A stretch of DNA of 23,058 nucleotides from a virus: the IMG/VR virus record IMGVR_UViG_3300028393_001996, positions 1 through 23,058 of that record. The stretch is one strand, 5' to 3'. Of this stretch, positions 5,804 to 13,764 are shown in pieces. How positions within the stretch are numbered: the first letter of the stretch is position 1; each line of letters starts with the position of its first letter. Both the position numbers and the translations under genes were made by a program. A model generated the notes under the pieces. That model was not told the origin of the DNA, did not search any database, and was given only the letters and a program-made list of their open reading frames with translations.

Positions 5804-7063
5804 TTATCGACCAACTTGTGGTAAATATTTCGCTTTCGTATCTTCCCATGACAGGTAAATCAAATCGTCATAGAAAAGAGTTTCGTAGGATACCGTATTC
5901 TTTTTTTGTAATTGTCGAATTCGGCCTTTGGCATATTTTGTTTTCCATATATTTGCCAATGTTTCTACACTGGTATCAAATGATTTTACCAAAGATTCAT
6001 CAGTAATCTCCTTACGGAGAAATTCATTGGTATTATTATAGAGTGGACTAAAATAGATACCACGTTGATGTTCGGTACGAATCAATTCTTTTGGTATACC
6101 AAGTTTAGAATAGGCAAAGTTTAATGAACGATTCTTGTGATCACGCTTAAGTGGAAGTCCTTGTGTGTTTTTGGCTTCCCACCATTCAAAATATTTACGA
6201 GTATGGTTCTCTTTAATCCAATCAAATACTAATTTTTTAGTTGATCTACTTGGTTCGAAAGCCACAGAACCAGAAGAAAAGCCCATAGGATTCCAATGGT
6301 CAAGACCATCATACTGCGAAAGGCCTCCGGTTTTTGTTTTTCCGTATAGTGACGTTGTAGTAACGCCAACAAGAGTGTCTCCATATTGTCTTTTCCAATC
6401 CGCTTGAACGGTATCTGATAAACACATCAATGCCAGTAACTTACCACCCATGTAATTAAAACCTAGTGGTTGTAACGGAACGATGGTGGAACCAATCGCT
6501 GTATGATTAATCATGTGTTGCTGTGTCTTAACATCTCTCGACCATCCGATTGCATTATCTCTCGGAGTCAAGTCCAGAAAGTCTGAGGAGATACAGATAA
6601 CACCAAGGTATTTACCAGTTACTTCATCAGTTAAAACATAGAATAGATTACGACCAATATTAGAATTGTTTTTCATTGTAGATGAGAATGTGCGAATGGC
6701 ATTCCATCTTTCGGCATCAGGACCATTTGAAAGAACCATGATAGGTTTCAACTTCTCATAATCATCAGGTTGTGTTGGCATCCAGAAATTGGATTTTACT
6801 TTATCAACTAATTTCTTTTGTTCAGGATCCACCATCTGTGTTTCTTGGCCAAACAAGGTAGATACTTCTTGCACAGGATATCTTTCTTTTACTTCACACC
6901 ACTTTTGGTATAAAGTATATTCACGAACATCCATTTGAGAAGCATAGGTTAAGTCCTTGATGAGGACCTCTTTCATATTGTTTTCATCAATATGTTCAAA
7001 GGTGGTATTCTTTTCAGACCACTCTTTCCATTGCTTTTCTACATATTCAATTGGTGTTGCCAT
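5804..7063 (-). CDS. DruA-like protein (DUF4338 / Druantia-type)
   Basis: A 419-aa protein. Its central part resembles DUF4338/DruA of Druantia anti-phage systems: RNLFYVLTDEVTGKYLGVICISS, RDNAIGW followed by an N/H-rich region (MINHTAIGSTIVPL), GGKLLALM...V..DW..QYGDTLVGVTTTSLYG, and the G..HWNPMGFSSG element. Residues 1-110 and 280-419 are not recognised. This small-molecule-binding-like alpha/beta core also recalls Mom/GNAT-type folds, so a DNA-modification or nucleic-acid role is possible. It follows peptide deformylase by one base and ends beside the next promoter. No other Druantia component is visible. Family assignment is by eye; biochemical function is unknown. Confidence 0.6.
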   Translation of the reverse strand: MATPIEYVEKQWKEWSEKNTTFEHIDENNMKEVLIKDLTYASQMDVREYTLYQKWCEVKERYPVQEVSTLFGQETQMVDPEQKKLVDKVKSNFWMPTQPDDYEKLKPIMVLSNGPDAERWNAIRTFSSTMKNNSNIGRNLFYVLTDEVTGKYLGVICISSDFLDLTPRDNAIGWSRDVKTQQHMINHTAIGSTIVPLQPLGFNYMGGKLLALMCLSDTVQADWKRQYGDTLVGVTTTSLYGKTKTGGLSQYDGLDHWNPMGFSSGSVAFEPSRSTKKLVFDWIKENHTRKYFEWWEAKNTQGLPLKRDHKNRSLNFAYSKLGIPKELIRTEHQRGIYFSPLYNNTNEFLRKEITDESLVKSFDTSVETLANIWKTKYAKGRIRQLQKKNTVSYETLFYDDLIYLSWEDTKAKYLPQVGR

Positions 7064-7064
7064 A

Positions 7065-7634
7065 TTATTTTAAGCCAATTCTTTTCAATATTTTATTGCG
7101 TTTCTTCATTCCATGATCCAATGCCATGGGTTTACATTTACTAGTATACACGATACCATTCAAATGGTCAAGCTCATGCTGGAAGCATCGAGCAGACATG
7201 CCAACTAAAGTGGTTTCTTTCCAAACACCCATATAATCTTGATAAGTTACCGCAACTTCTTCTGGTCTGGTGATTCTTAATCCTAAAAATGGAAATGATA
7301 AACATCCTTCTACCATATGAACTTCTGTTTTAGATTTCAATACAATACTAGGATTAAAAAATGCCACATAATTATCTTCCGCACCCATTACAAACATACG
7401 ATATGGGAATCCACATTGATTGGCTGACAGTCCAATACCACGATGCATTTTACACGTTTCTACCATTGTAGAAGCAAACTGTTCAGGATTTACTGGTAGA
7501 TTTGTAAAGTCGAATTCTGGTAATACTTCTTTCAGAATTGGATGACTTTCATGTACCAAATTAAATACTTCAGGTTTGGTAACTGTAGGACTCTTTAATG
7601 AATCCGTTGTATCAAAAGTTATAATTTCACTCAT
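7065..7634 (-). CDS. def: Peptide deformylase
   Basis: A 189-aa metalloenzyme that removes the N-formyl group from nascent proteins. All three hallmark motifs are present: GIGLSANQ (66-73; usual GxGLAAxQ), EGCLS with the metal-ligand Cys (109-113), and HELDH (153-157) with the two His ligands and catalytic Glu. The first 40 residues form an N-terminal part before the catalytic core. Phage deformylases are common in marine T4-like genomes and are thought to sustain processing of phage or host proteins during infection. The start overlaps the gp46 stop (ATGA). Confidence 0.95.
   Translation of the reverse strand: MSEIITFDTTDSLKSPTVTKPEVFNLVHESHPILKEVLPEFDFTNLPVNPEQFASTMVETCKMHRGIGLSANQCGFPYRMFVMGAEDNYVAFFNPSIVLKSKTEVHMVEGCLSFPFLGLRITRPEEVAVTYQDYMGVWKETTLVGMSARCFQHELDHLNGIVYTSKCKPMALDHGMKKRNKILKRIGLK
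7143..7171 (-). promoter_or_regulatory. Possible internal sigma70-type promoter before the DruA-like gene
   Basis: TTGACC (7171-7166), 17-bp spacer, TATACT (7148-7143), matching 5/6 and 5/6. It lies within the def coding region around the conserved HELDHLNG codons, so coding constraint may produce it. If real, +1 falls about 70 nt before the DruA-like ATG. Confidence 0.3.
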
Positions 7635-9346
7635 TGTGCTATCCTACTAAAATTATTATGTTTTTCAAATTTAATAATCGACCTAAATTTATCGAATAAC
7701 TGGTCACCTTTGTGTGAAATAACAAACACATTTGTATCGGTTCCCATCTCATGAAGCAGTTTCAAGAATTCTTCTGTGCCAACACCATCTAGTGATGAAT
7801 CAAACACTTCATCTAGAATTAATAGATTGGTGTTTGTAGAATTTTTTAACTTGGCAATCTGGCGCCATGTAAACAACAAAGCCAAATCGATACGCATTTT
7901 TTCACCTTCTGAAAAGTTGGCATAAGAGAATTCGTCACGATGCCTTGATTTAATTGTTTCTTCAAATGATTCATTAATATTAAAGTTAACAAAGAAATCC
8001 ATGGCCGTCAAATACTTATTGATGAGTTTATTCATAATAGGTAAATACTGACGAATAATTTTGGTTTTAATACCTGTATCTTTTAATAAGTTTCCAGCAA
8101 ACTCATAATACTGCTTCTCTACCGATAGTTCTTCCATCTTGGTAACCAACACGGACAGGTGTTCTTTTAATTCTTTAAACTTCTGATTCTCTTCTTCAAC
8201 GGTATCTTTACTAATTGCCAATTCATCAATTTCTCTTTGTAACTTAGAAACAAAAGCATTGATTGCGGATATTGTAGAATTGTGTTTAACAATTTCATTA
8301 TTATGACCAGAAATGTGTTTGTTAATATTATTAATTTCTTCTATTCGTTGGTTTGCTTTAGTAATCTCCGCTGCGATTTCCGTAAGGCCTTCCCGTTGAG
8401 TAACGACTTTGGATTTTCTTTCGCTGACTTGTTCTGACTTGAAGTCTCCTTCAATAGTTTGTTTGCAGGTTGGGCAGTTGTCGTGTTCTTCATAGAAAGC
8501 AATGTCCTTTTCATTTTTCTTAATATTGGTTTCAATCTTTGATTCTAACTGTAACAACTTCTTACTTTTCTTTTCCACAGAAAGTTTATCTTCAATCTTT
8601 CTTTGTAGTACATCAATATGTTTTTGAATTAAATCCACATCTCGTTTGAGTGTAAATATTTGGTCTACACTATCAGATATTTCTTTTCGTTTTTTACCAA
8701 TCTCTTCATCACTTCTATTCTTGTGGTCCTCAATACTCTGTTTTTGGAAATTAATTCTTTCGGATGTCAAGTCCATTTCGTGTTTGCTTTTAACCGAAAG
8801 GTCTTTAATTTCAGCCATCTTCTCTTTAACAACACCATTCATTGAGGAGAAGATATTAATATCTAATAAGTCCTCAATAATTGCCCTACGATCCGCAGGA
8901 GTTAATTGCATAAATGGAACAAACGATGCAGAACCTAATATAACAACTTGAGTAAAGGATTTAAAATTTATTTTGAGAATGAACTTTTCTAAGAACTCTT
9001 GATAATCTTTTGCTTTGGCATCTTGGTCAAGTAGTTTGTCACCAAGATATACTTCAAAGACATTCGGTTTAATACCACGAATGACTTTATATTCTTTTTT
9101 ACCAATGGCAAATTCAATCTCTACAACACAAGCTTGTTGGTTGATAGAGTTTAATAATTGTGGTTTGTTTATCTTACGAAATGGTTTACCAAAAAGACCA
9201 AAACATAAGGCATCTAGAATTGTGGACTTGCCTGCACCGTTATGACCAATGATTAGTGTATTGGGTGACTTCTGAAAGTTGATTTCTGTAAAGGTATTAC
9301 CTGTTGATAAAAAATTCTTCCATCGGACCTTTGAAAATATTATCAT
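7631..9346 (-). CDS. 46: Recombination endonuclease subunit gp46 (Rad50-like)
   Basis: A 571-aa SMC/Rad50-type ATPase, partner of gp47, which resects DNA ends for recombination-dependent replication. Walker A GHNGAGKST (34-42), long coiled coils on either side of the zinc hook CPTC (291-294), ABC signature NFSEGEKMR (477-485), and Walker B LLILDEVFD (508-516) are all visible. T4 gp46 is 560 aa. It lies 7 nt after gp47, consistent with a single transcript. The catalytic residues look intact. Confidence 0.97.
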   Translation of the reverse strand: MIIFSKVRWKNFLSTGNTFTEINFQKSPNTLIIGHNGAGKSTILDALCFGLFGKPFRKINKPQLLNSINQQACVVEIEFAIGKKEYKVIRGIKPNVFEVYLGDKLLDQDAKAKDYQEFLEKFILKINFKSFTQVVILGSASFVPFMQLTPADRRAIIEDLLDINIFSSMNGVVKEKMAEIKDLSVKSKHEMDLTSERINFQKQSIEDHKNRSDEEIGKKRKEISDSVDQIFTLKRDVDLIQKHIDVLQRKIEDKLSVEKKSKKLLQLESKIETNIKKNEKDIAFYEEHDNCPTCKQTIEGDFKSEQVSERKSKVVTQREGLTEIAAEITKANQRIEEINNINKHISGHNNEIVKHNSTISAINAFVSKLQREIDELAISKDTVEEENQKFKELKEHLSVLVTKMEELSVEKQYYEFAGNLLKDTGIKTKIIRQYLPIMNKLINKYLTAMDFFVNFNINESFEETIKSRHRDEFSYANFSEGEKMRIDLALLFTWRQIAKLKNSTNTNLLILDEVFDSSLDGVGTEEFLKLLHEMGTDTNVFVISHKGDQLFDKFRSIIKFEKHNNFSRIAQ

Positions 9347-9353
9347 AATATAA

Positions 9354-10424
9354 TCACGCTTGCTCCTGATTCAATGCCTCAACATACAGTTCTTTTAATA
9401 CCGTTTTGAGTTTATCATTATCAATATGTTCTTCTTTAATACCATCTACAAACTTGTTAATAATCGTGATAGTATCTTCAGCTTCATTAATCATATCATC
9501 ATCCACACCTTCTGTCAAGTCAGCAAAATCTTCCGCAATGGTAATATCGATTGGATTAACCTTGTATAGCTTATCCATAAATCGGTCAAATAAGTGTGGA
9601 TTGGTTTTGTTGACTACCACAACCTTTACATATGTTCCGGTATACTTGTCTAATTCTTTGGCTAACATCTCTGAGATGGTGGTTTCTTTATCATCATATG
9701 TTATCCGATGAAACATTACGTTGGGGTTCTCAATAAATTCCAAATCAAGAGAATTAAGATCAAACAAATGAAAGCCCCTCGGATCATTATAATCCTGCCA
9801 GGTGAGTTCGTAAGGATTACCAAGATAACGGATATTATCCTGATTTGAACGATGGTGATAGTGACCTGAAAAAACAGTATCAAACTTTTTAAATAGTCCA
9901 CGGTCTAATCCTTCTTGTGATGGCATACCACGATGCATGGCAAAGCCGGCAATTTCAAAGTGTCCCATACAAATGTTAGCATCGGTTTCTTTAATTGTTT
10001 GAATTGAATCGTTGTAGTTTTCAGCACAAATCCACGGCATCATGCAAATGGCTGTGTCATTTATATTAATCGTGGTTGGTTCATCGATTACGGAAATGTT
10101 GTTGTACTCTTTTAATAGTAAACGAACCGAATTAACTTCATTGGTATTTTTGAAATAGGTATCATGGTTACCTGCCAACATATGGACTTGAATGTTCCGT
10201 TTGGCTAACTCATCAAAGAACATCTCCTTGGTTCGTTTCAAGGAGTAAAAGTTTACATACTTACGGCGGTCAAAAGTGTCCCCAAGTATGAGAACAGTAT
10301 CAATACCATTACTGTCAAGAGTAGGAAAGAATGTATCTTTATAAAACTTCTCATAGTAATCCAAAAAATGGGGTGAATCGTTTCTAGCTCCGAAGTGCTG
10401 ATCTGTTATTACTGCTATTTTCAT
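9354..10424 (-). CDS. 47: Recombination endonuclease subunit gp47 (Mre11-like)
   Basis: A 356-aa calcineurin-like nuclease. The metal-binding motifs are present: DQHFG (8-12), LGDTFDRR (47-54), GNHD (85-88), MGHFE (153-157) and SGHYHH (186-191). T4 gp47 is 339 aa. It forms the Mre11/Rad50-like complex with the adjacent gp46. The C-terminal 100 residues would be the Rad50-binding cap. Its first 41 nt overlap the end of the 55-aa ORF in a different frame. Confidence 0.96.
   Translation of the reverse strand: MKIAVITDQHFGARNDSPHFLDYYEKFYKDTFFPTLDSNGIDTVLILGDTFDRRKYVNFYSLKRTKEMFFDELAKRNIQVHMLAGNHDTYFKNTNEVNSVRLLLKEYNNISVIDEPTTININDTAICMMPWICAENYNDSIQTIKETDANICMGHFEIAGFAMHRGMPSQEGLDRGLFKKFDTVFSGHYHHRSNQDNIRYLGNPYELTWQDYNDPRGFHLFDLNSLDLEFIENPNVMFHRITYDDKETTISEMLAKELDKYTGTYVKVVVVNKTNPHLFDRFMDKLYKVNPIDITIAEDFADLTEGVDDDMINEAEDTITIINKFVDGIKEEHIDNDKLKTVLKELYVEALNQEQA
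9490..9518 (-). promoter_or_regulatory. Possible internal sigma70 promoter within gp47 driving gp46
   Basis: TTGACA (9518-9513), 17-bp spacer, extended TGATATGAT with -10 TATGAT (9495-9490). The match is strong, but it lies entirely inside acidic gp47 codons, where GAT repeats may mimic a -10 by chance. Confidence 0.35.
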
Positions 10425-10551
10425 ATAGTTTAATCTCAGTTACCGAATTAATTGGTTGTGAATTGCAAAACAAAGTGGCTTCAAATAAAGTTTCAAAAAA
10501 TTTATAACTAATAGTTGAAGAACCATTTAAATAATAAGATACTCTGTACAT
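10384..10551 (-). CDS. 55-aa hypothetical protein between gp55 and gp47
   Basis: A short ORF beginning with ATG at 10551, 4 nt after the gp55 stop and with GGAG at 9-nt spacing. It ends at TAG inside the first 41 nt of gp47. The product begins MYRVSYYLNGSSTISYKFF and continues with FEATLFCN...SVTEIKLYEN, a beta-alpha-beta pattern seen in small uncharacterised T4-like phage proteins. It fills an otherwise empty 130-nt gap. I give no function. Confidence 0.65.
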   Translation of the reverse strand: MYRVSYYLNGSSTISYKFFETLFEATLFCNSQPINSVTEIKLYENSSNNRSALRS

Positions 10552-10555
10552 TATA

Positions 10556-11110
10556 TCATTCTCCTAAGAATTTTTCAATACCTTTAGGCTTCTTTACCTC
10601 TTTTTTCTTATCTCTTGCCACTTCATAGTTTTCAATAAATTCTGCAATGTTATCATAGAGTTCAAACTGTTTGGTGGTGCCATCTTCAAACTCCATTAAT
10701 TCCATTTCATCAAGTATGCCCATTTGTTCTGTGGCTTTAAATTTCACATAGGTCTGTTTTTTTTCTTTTTGTATTCTACGCAAAAAGGCATAATAGATGA
10801 TTTGAGTAAAGTATGCAAACGGATTCTTAGATTTGGTGGGATCAAAGTTGGCAAAGTACATCAAACAGTTTTCAATACCATCCGAAATCATTTCATCTCG
10901 ATAGGTGTAATTAATAAAATTAGGTTTATGTGATAGACCTTCTGCAATTTTCATAAAACATTCACCTATGTAATTTGGAATAGGAGGCAATGATGTTTTA
11001 TTTTTTTTGGCTAGTGTCAACTTATCTTGATAATCAATAAGAGCCTGTAAAAAATCTGCATTGTTTACATACTGTTTAGGTTTCTTTAGTGCTTTAGGTG
11101 TCGTACTCAT
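10556..11110 (-). CDS. 55: Late-transcription sigma factor gp55
   Basis: A 184-aa protein matching the T4 gp55 length (185 aa). It directs host RNA polymerase to TATAAATA late promoters together with the gp45 clamp and gp33. Recognisable core: the conserved IGECFMKIAEGLSHKPNF, then YRDEMISDGIENCLMYFANFDPTKSKNPFAYFTQIIYYAFLRRIQKEKKQ, which is sigma region 2 with aromatic residues. The C-terminus is charged and ends GIEKFLGE, a plausible clamp-binding tail as in T4 gp55. TATAAT lies 23-28 nt before the ATG but without a good -35. Confidence 0.95.
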   Translation of the reverse strand: MSTTPKALKKPKQYVNNADFLQALIDYQDKLTLAKKNKTSLPPIPNYIGECFMKIAEGLSHKPNFINYTYRDEMISDGIENCLMYFANFDPTKSKNPFAYFTQIIYYAFLRRIQKEKKQTYVKFKATEQMGILDEMELMEFEDGTTKQFELYDNIAEFIENYEVARDKKKEVKKPKGIEKFLGE

Positions 11111-11139
11111 TTATTTCTTTCATGTTTACCATATTATAC

Positions 11140-11168
11140 TTGACAAACGCTTGACAAGACTATATTAT
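11140..11168 (+). promoter_or_regulatory. Plus-strand sigma70 promoter with tandem CTTGACAA repeats
   Basis: On the plus strand, TTGACA (11140-11145), 17-bp spacer, TATTAT (11163-11168). The spacer holds a second CTTGACAA, giving two copies 11 bp apart (11139-11146 and 11150-11157). No plus-strand gene follows; the transcript would be antisense to the Sm-like gene. The site lies in the 89-bp gap between the Sm-like gene and gp55. Confidence 0.45.
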
Positions 11169-11199
11169 CGTCTATGTCCCGGTTTCAAGAATGTTGTTA

Positions 11200-11577
11200 T
11201 TAATGTAATGTAAATCCATCATCTTTCAATTCCTCAAATGCATCTATAACATCATCTAATTCACTATCACTAAGTTCATCCACAAGATTCTTGGCTTTTA
11301 ATAACTCTCGAATTTTTTCCACAGTATTGACATAATATTCACAAAAGTCATCTGCAGGTTCAATAAAACAAAGAATGTCATTTTGTGATATCATTGTTTG
11401 ATTTTTTTTAAGAAGTTGAATAGGCAACCAATGTTCTAACATTAGTCCAGCTTCTTTACCTCGAAACTCAATGCCTACCGACATTGGTTCAATAATATCA
11501 TACATGCCACTATCGTTTAGTGATATATTACCTACTATATCTTCACCATTCTTTAATCTGAGTATTTTTATTTCCAT
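11200..11577 (-). CDS. Sm/Lsm-like phage protein
   Basis: A 125-aa acidic protein. The N-terminal half (MEIKILRLKNGEDIVGNISL, then MYDIIEPMSVGI) has the strand-turn pattern of Sm-like folds, in which a ligand strand is followed by 'L.NGE.I.G.I'. The C-terminal half is an acidic helical tail (ELSDSELDDVIDAFEEL). Similar short proteins occur beside gp55/uvsW in cyanophage-type T4-like genomes. An RNA-binding or transcription-related role is only suggested by the fold. It starts 5 nt after the uvsW stop. Confidence 0.55.
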   Translation of the reverse strand: MEIKILRLKNGEDIVGNISLNDSGMYDIIEPMSVGIEFRGKEAGLMLEHWLPIQLLKKNQTMISQNDILCFIEPADDFCEYYVNTVEKIRELLKAKNLVDELSDSELDDVIDAFEELKDDGFTLH

Positions 11578-11582
11578 GGTGT

Positions 11583-13091
11583 TTAATCCTTTTTAGATTC
11601 TTTAAGATTAATATTATATATCTTAAAAGGAAACTGCTCTTCCGTGTATATCTTAACACGGTCAACAAAGTGTTTTAATGTGTAATTCATATGTTTTTTA
11701 TATCTCATATCATCCGAAATATCATACAAAGTGGCTATTTCTTTGCCTTCACTTTGTCGTAGACCTCGTCCAATAGATTGCAAAGTTCGAATGCTCGATT
11801 TTGTTGGCATTGCAAATATAATGTTATGGAGATTCCTAATGTTAATACCAGTACTAAAAGTACCAAAAGAAGCCACAACAATTGCATTTTGTTCAATCTC
11901 CATTATTCTTCTAATTTCTTCTCTGTCGGCAGCATCAACACCACCGTATACAAAGAATATTTTTCTATCACCCAACAACTTCGTATTCTTAATCATATCA
12001 TACAGTATTTTGCCATGTTTGTCAACCATTTGATATAGAACAAGTGTATTTTTACCTAAGCTAACTGCAAGATTCTTAACGAATTTATTTCTGGACTCAT
12101 TGCTGATTAGATATTGAATTTCTTCTGCATAGGTTTTTTCTTTATACAGTTTGGATATTTCTTCATTGTGTTTTAATACTAAACATTTAATTTCAAAATT
12201 GGACACCTCACCTTTATCGATCAGTTCTTTTGTAGAGATTACCTTTCTAACGGTACCAAACAAACCTTCTAATACAAGCTTATGTGTTTTGGTACCATCT
12301 AATGTACCTGTAAGACCAATACGATATTTGGCATTAACACAAGAAGTAAGAATGGTGGTAAGTGATTGTGCCTTAAAATTATGAGCTTCATCACCAATAA
12401 CATAATCAAACTGTTCAAAATATTCTTTTGGCATTTTATATAAAGATTGCCAAGTGGATATTGTCAACGGTTTATCTGTATTTTTATCTTTGCCTTGATA
12501 AATACGGTGTATGTGTTCTTCCATACTATCATTGTTGTAATCACCAAAGTCAGAAAATAATTGTTCCACCAAAGAAGTGGTTGGAACAATTACAAGTCCT
12601 TTTAGTTCTTGGTACTGCCAGAGTTGTCTAAAGATAAGGTAGATGATGAGTGATTTGCCTGAAGCTGTTGGAGATAAGAGTAATGATCTACGCTTCTGCA
12701 TTGCATGAATGTAAGCGGCAATTTGGTATTCTCTAACCTCAATTGGTTCTCCACGAGCATGCGGATTAAGTTGTGTGATAAATTTCTTTGCATGATATTC
12801 TGAGTACTCATCTTGTAGTTCCAATCCATTTTCATATTCAATGGTATAATCTCGTTCTTCACAGAACAGTTCAATATATGGAAGTAAACCAAGATAGATT
12901 TGTTGTGTTTGTAAATTTAAGAGACGAATTTTTCCGTCCCAAATTCTATTACGATAAGCTGGAACAAAAGTATAACCAGGAACAAAGAATGTAAAATATT
13001 CGGATAGTTCTTGTAGTATATGCCGTTCACAAGTTACCTTGGCATATACTTCATTTTTTTTCGATATACTTAGGTTTGAGATTTTTTCCAT
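11583..13091 (-). CDS. uvsW: UvsW superfamily-2 helicase
   Basis: A 502-aa RecG-like helicase that unwinds R-loops and branched DNA and in T4 switches replication from origins to recombination. The N-terminal domain (LQELSEYFTFFVPGY...NRIWDGKIRLL) matches T4 UvsW. Walker A SPTASGKS (140-147), DEAH (234-237), GLTGTLDG and QSIGRGLRQSEG (motif VI) are intact. The start at 13091 gives 502 aa, against 503 in T4; a longer frame to 13151 adds 20 residues without homology. It overlaps the DUF3820 gene by 41 nt. Confidence 0.95.
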   Translation of the reverse strand: MEKISNLSISKKNEVYAKVTCERHILQELSEYFTFFVPGYTFVPAYRNRIWDGKIRLLNLQTQQIYLGLLPYIELFCEERDYTIEYENGLELQDEYSEYHAKKFITQLNPHARGEPIEVREYQIAAYIHAMQKRRSLLLSPTASGKSLIIYLIFRQLWQYQELKGLVIVPTTSLVEQLFSDFGDYNNDSMEEHIHRIYQGKDKNTDKPLTISTWQSLYKMPKEYFEQFDYVIGDEAHNFKAQSLTTILTSCVNAKYRIGLTGTLDGTKTHKLVLEGLFGTVRKVISTKELIDKGEVSNFEIKCLVLKHNEEISKLYKEKTYAEEIQYLISNESRNKFVKNLAVSLGKNTLVLYQMVDKHGKILYDMIKNTKLLGDRKIFFVYGGVDAADREEIRRIMEIEQNAIVVASFGTFSTGINIRNLHNIIFAMPTKSSIRTLQSIGRGLRQSEGKEIATLYDISDDMRYKKHMNYTLKHFVDRVKIYTEEQFPFKIYNINLKESKKD

Positions 13092-13263
13092 TATAATTAT
13101 TTCTGTATTCCATTTCTTCATTAAACCAAATTCGCATACCTTTGTCGTCATAGTTTACTGAAGCCCATTCAATATACCAATCTGGCAATTCTTTAATAAA
13201 TATTCCTTTAAATTTACCCCAAGGCATTTTGGTATTTTGTCTTGAAATATGGTCTTTGTTCAT
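13051..13263 (-). CDS. DUF3820-like small protein
   Basis: A 70-aa protein carrying the DUF3820 motif: MPWGKFKGIFIKELPDWYIEWAS. That family has a conserved [MF]PFGK.KG...ELP..Y..W core and unknown function. The ATG at 13263 overlaps the uvsY stop (TAATG), with GGAGG 5 nt upstream, so the longer frame starting at 13314 is rejected. Its placement between uvsY and uvsW suggests a recombination-linked or nuclease-accessory role, but this is inference only. Confidence 0.75.
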   Translation of the reverse strand: MNKDHISRQNTKMPWGKFKGIFIKELPDWYIEWASVNYDDKGMRIWFNEEMEYRNNYNGKNLKPKYIEKK

Positions 13264-13697
13264 TATTGTCCTCCGATGAATTTTTCCCATCCAATAAAGT
13301 CTCTTAGCTGCCAAGTTCTTTGTTTTAATTCATTCATAACAGATTCTACCACAGAAACACATTCTTCGTGGTATACTTTTTTTTCTAACATCTTAATTAA
13401 ATCATTATCACCTTCTAAGTAGGCATTGATATCCGATTTCAATACAAAGGCAAAAGGCTCCCATCCATGAGATTGTAATTCTTCTTGGCCCATTCTACCT
13501 GAGTAGTATTCAATCTTTAGTTTTCTTCCACGCAAATAATCAAAGTGTGCTTTTTTGGAAGCAATTTTATGCTTGGTGAGAATAGAGAGATATTTGTTGT
13601 GTAGTTTAGGAATCTTTAGCAGTTCTTTACCAGGCTCGGTCTGGTCAATATCTGCATCTGTTTCCCAATACTTTAAGATTTGTTCTAAGTTTTCCAT
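13263..13697 (-). CDS. uvsY: UvsY recombination mediator
   Basis: A 144-aa homolog of T4 UvsY (137 aa), which loads UvsX recombinase onto gp32-coated ssDNA. Visible: NLEQILKYWETDADIDQTEPGKELLKIPKLHNKYL, where the W..D..ID.T......IP.LH.KY pattern is diagnostic, followed by the basic KLKIEYYSGRMGQEEL and a C-terminal helical oligomerisation region. It sits next to uvsW as in T4, separated by the small DUF3820 gene. No strong ribosome site is seen. The leader contains a palindrome over a predicted promoter. Confidence 0.93.
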   Translation of the reverse strand: MENLEQILKYWETDADIDQTEPGKELLKIPKLHNKYLSILTKHKIASKKAHFDYLRGRKLKIEYYSGRMGQEELQSHGWEPFAFVLKSDINAYLEGDNDLIKMLEKKVYHEECVSVVESVMNELKQRTWQLRDFIGWEKFIGGQ

Positions 13698-13712
13698 AAT
13701 ATTTTCAAGAGT

Positions 13713-13736
13713 TTAACATGCTATTCAACATGTTAA
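13713..13736 (-). promoter_or_regulatory. Palindromic operator-like site before uvsY
   Basis: TTAACATG (13713-13720), 8-nt centre, CATGTTAA (13729-13736): a perfect 8-bp inverted repeat. It covers the predicted -10 of the uvsY promoter and the start site. No T-run follows, so an operator or mRNA stem-loop is more likely than a terminator. Confidence 0.5.
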
Positions 13737-13758
13737 CACAAACTAAATTAAAAGTCAA
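13730..13758 (-). promoter_or_regulatory. Predicted sigma70-type promoter of uvsY
   Basis: TTGACT (13758-13753), 17-bp spacer, TGT-TAACAT (extended TGn, -10 13735-13730). It matches 5/6 and 4/6 plus the TG element. Confidence 0.4.
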
Positions 13759-13764
13759 TACTTT

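Noticed and set aside
8646-8951. Plus-strand ORFs opposite gp46 and others
   Set aside because: They mirror coiled-coil codons of minus-strand genes, lack ribosome sites and have no recognisable protein pattern. The same holds for all other plus-strand open frames.
10493-10510. TATAAATT near gp47 as a late promoter
   Set aside because: One mismatch in the last base and inside a coding 55-aa ORF; recombination genes are not expected to be late.
13092-13151. Longer UvsW N-terminus
   Set aside because: The extra 20 residues do not fit the UvsW family; the start at 13091 gives 502 aa, equal to T4 UvsW within one residue.
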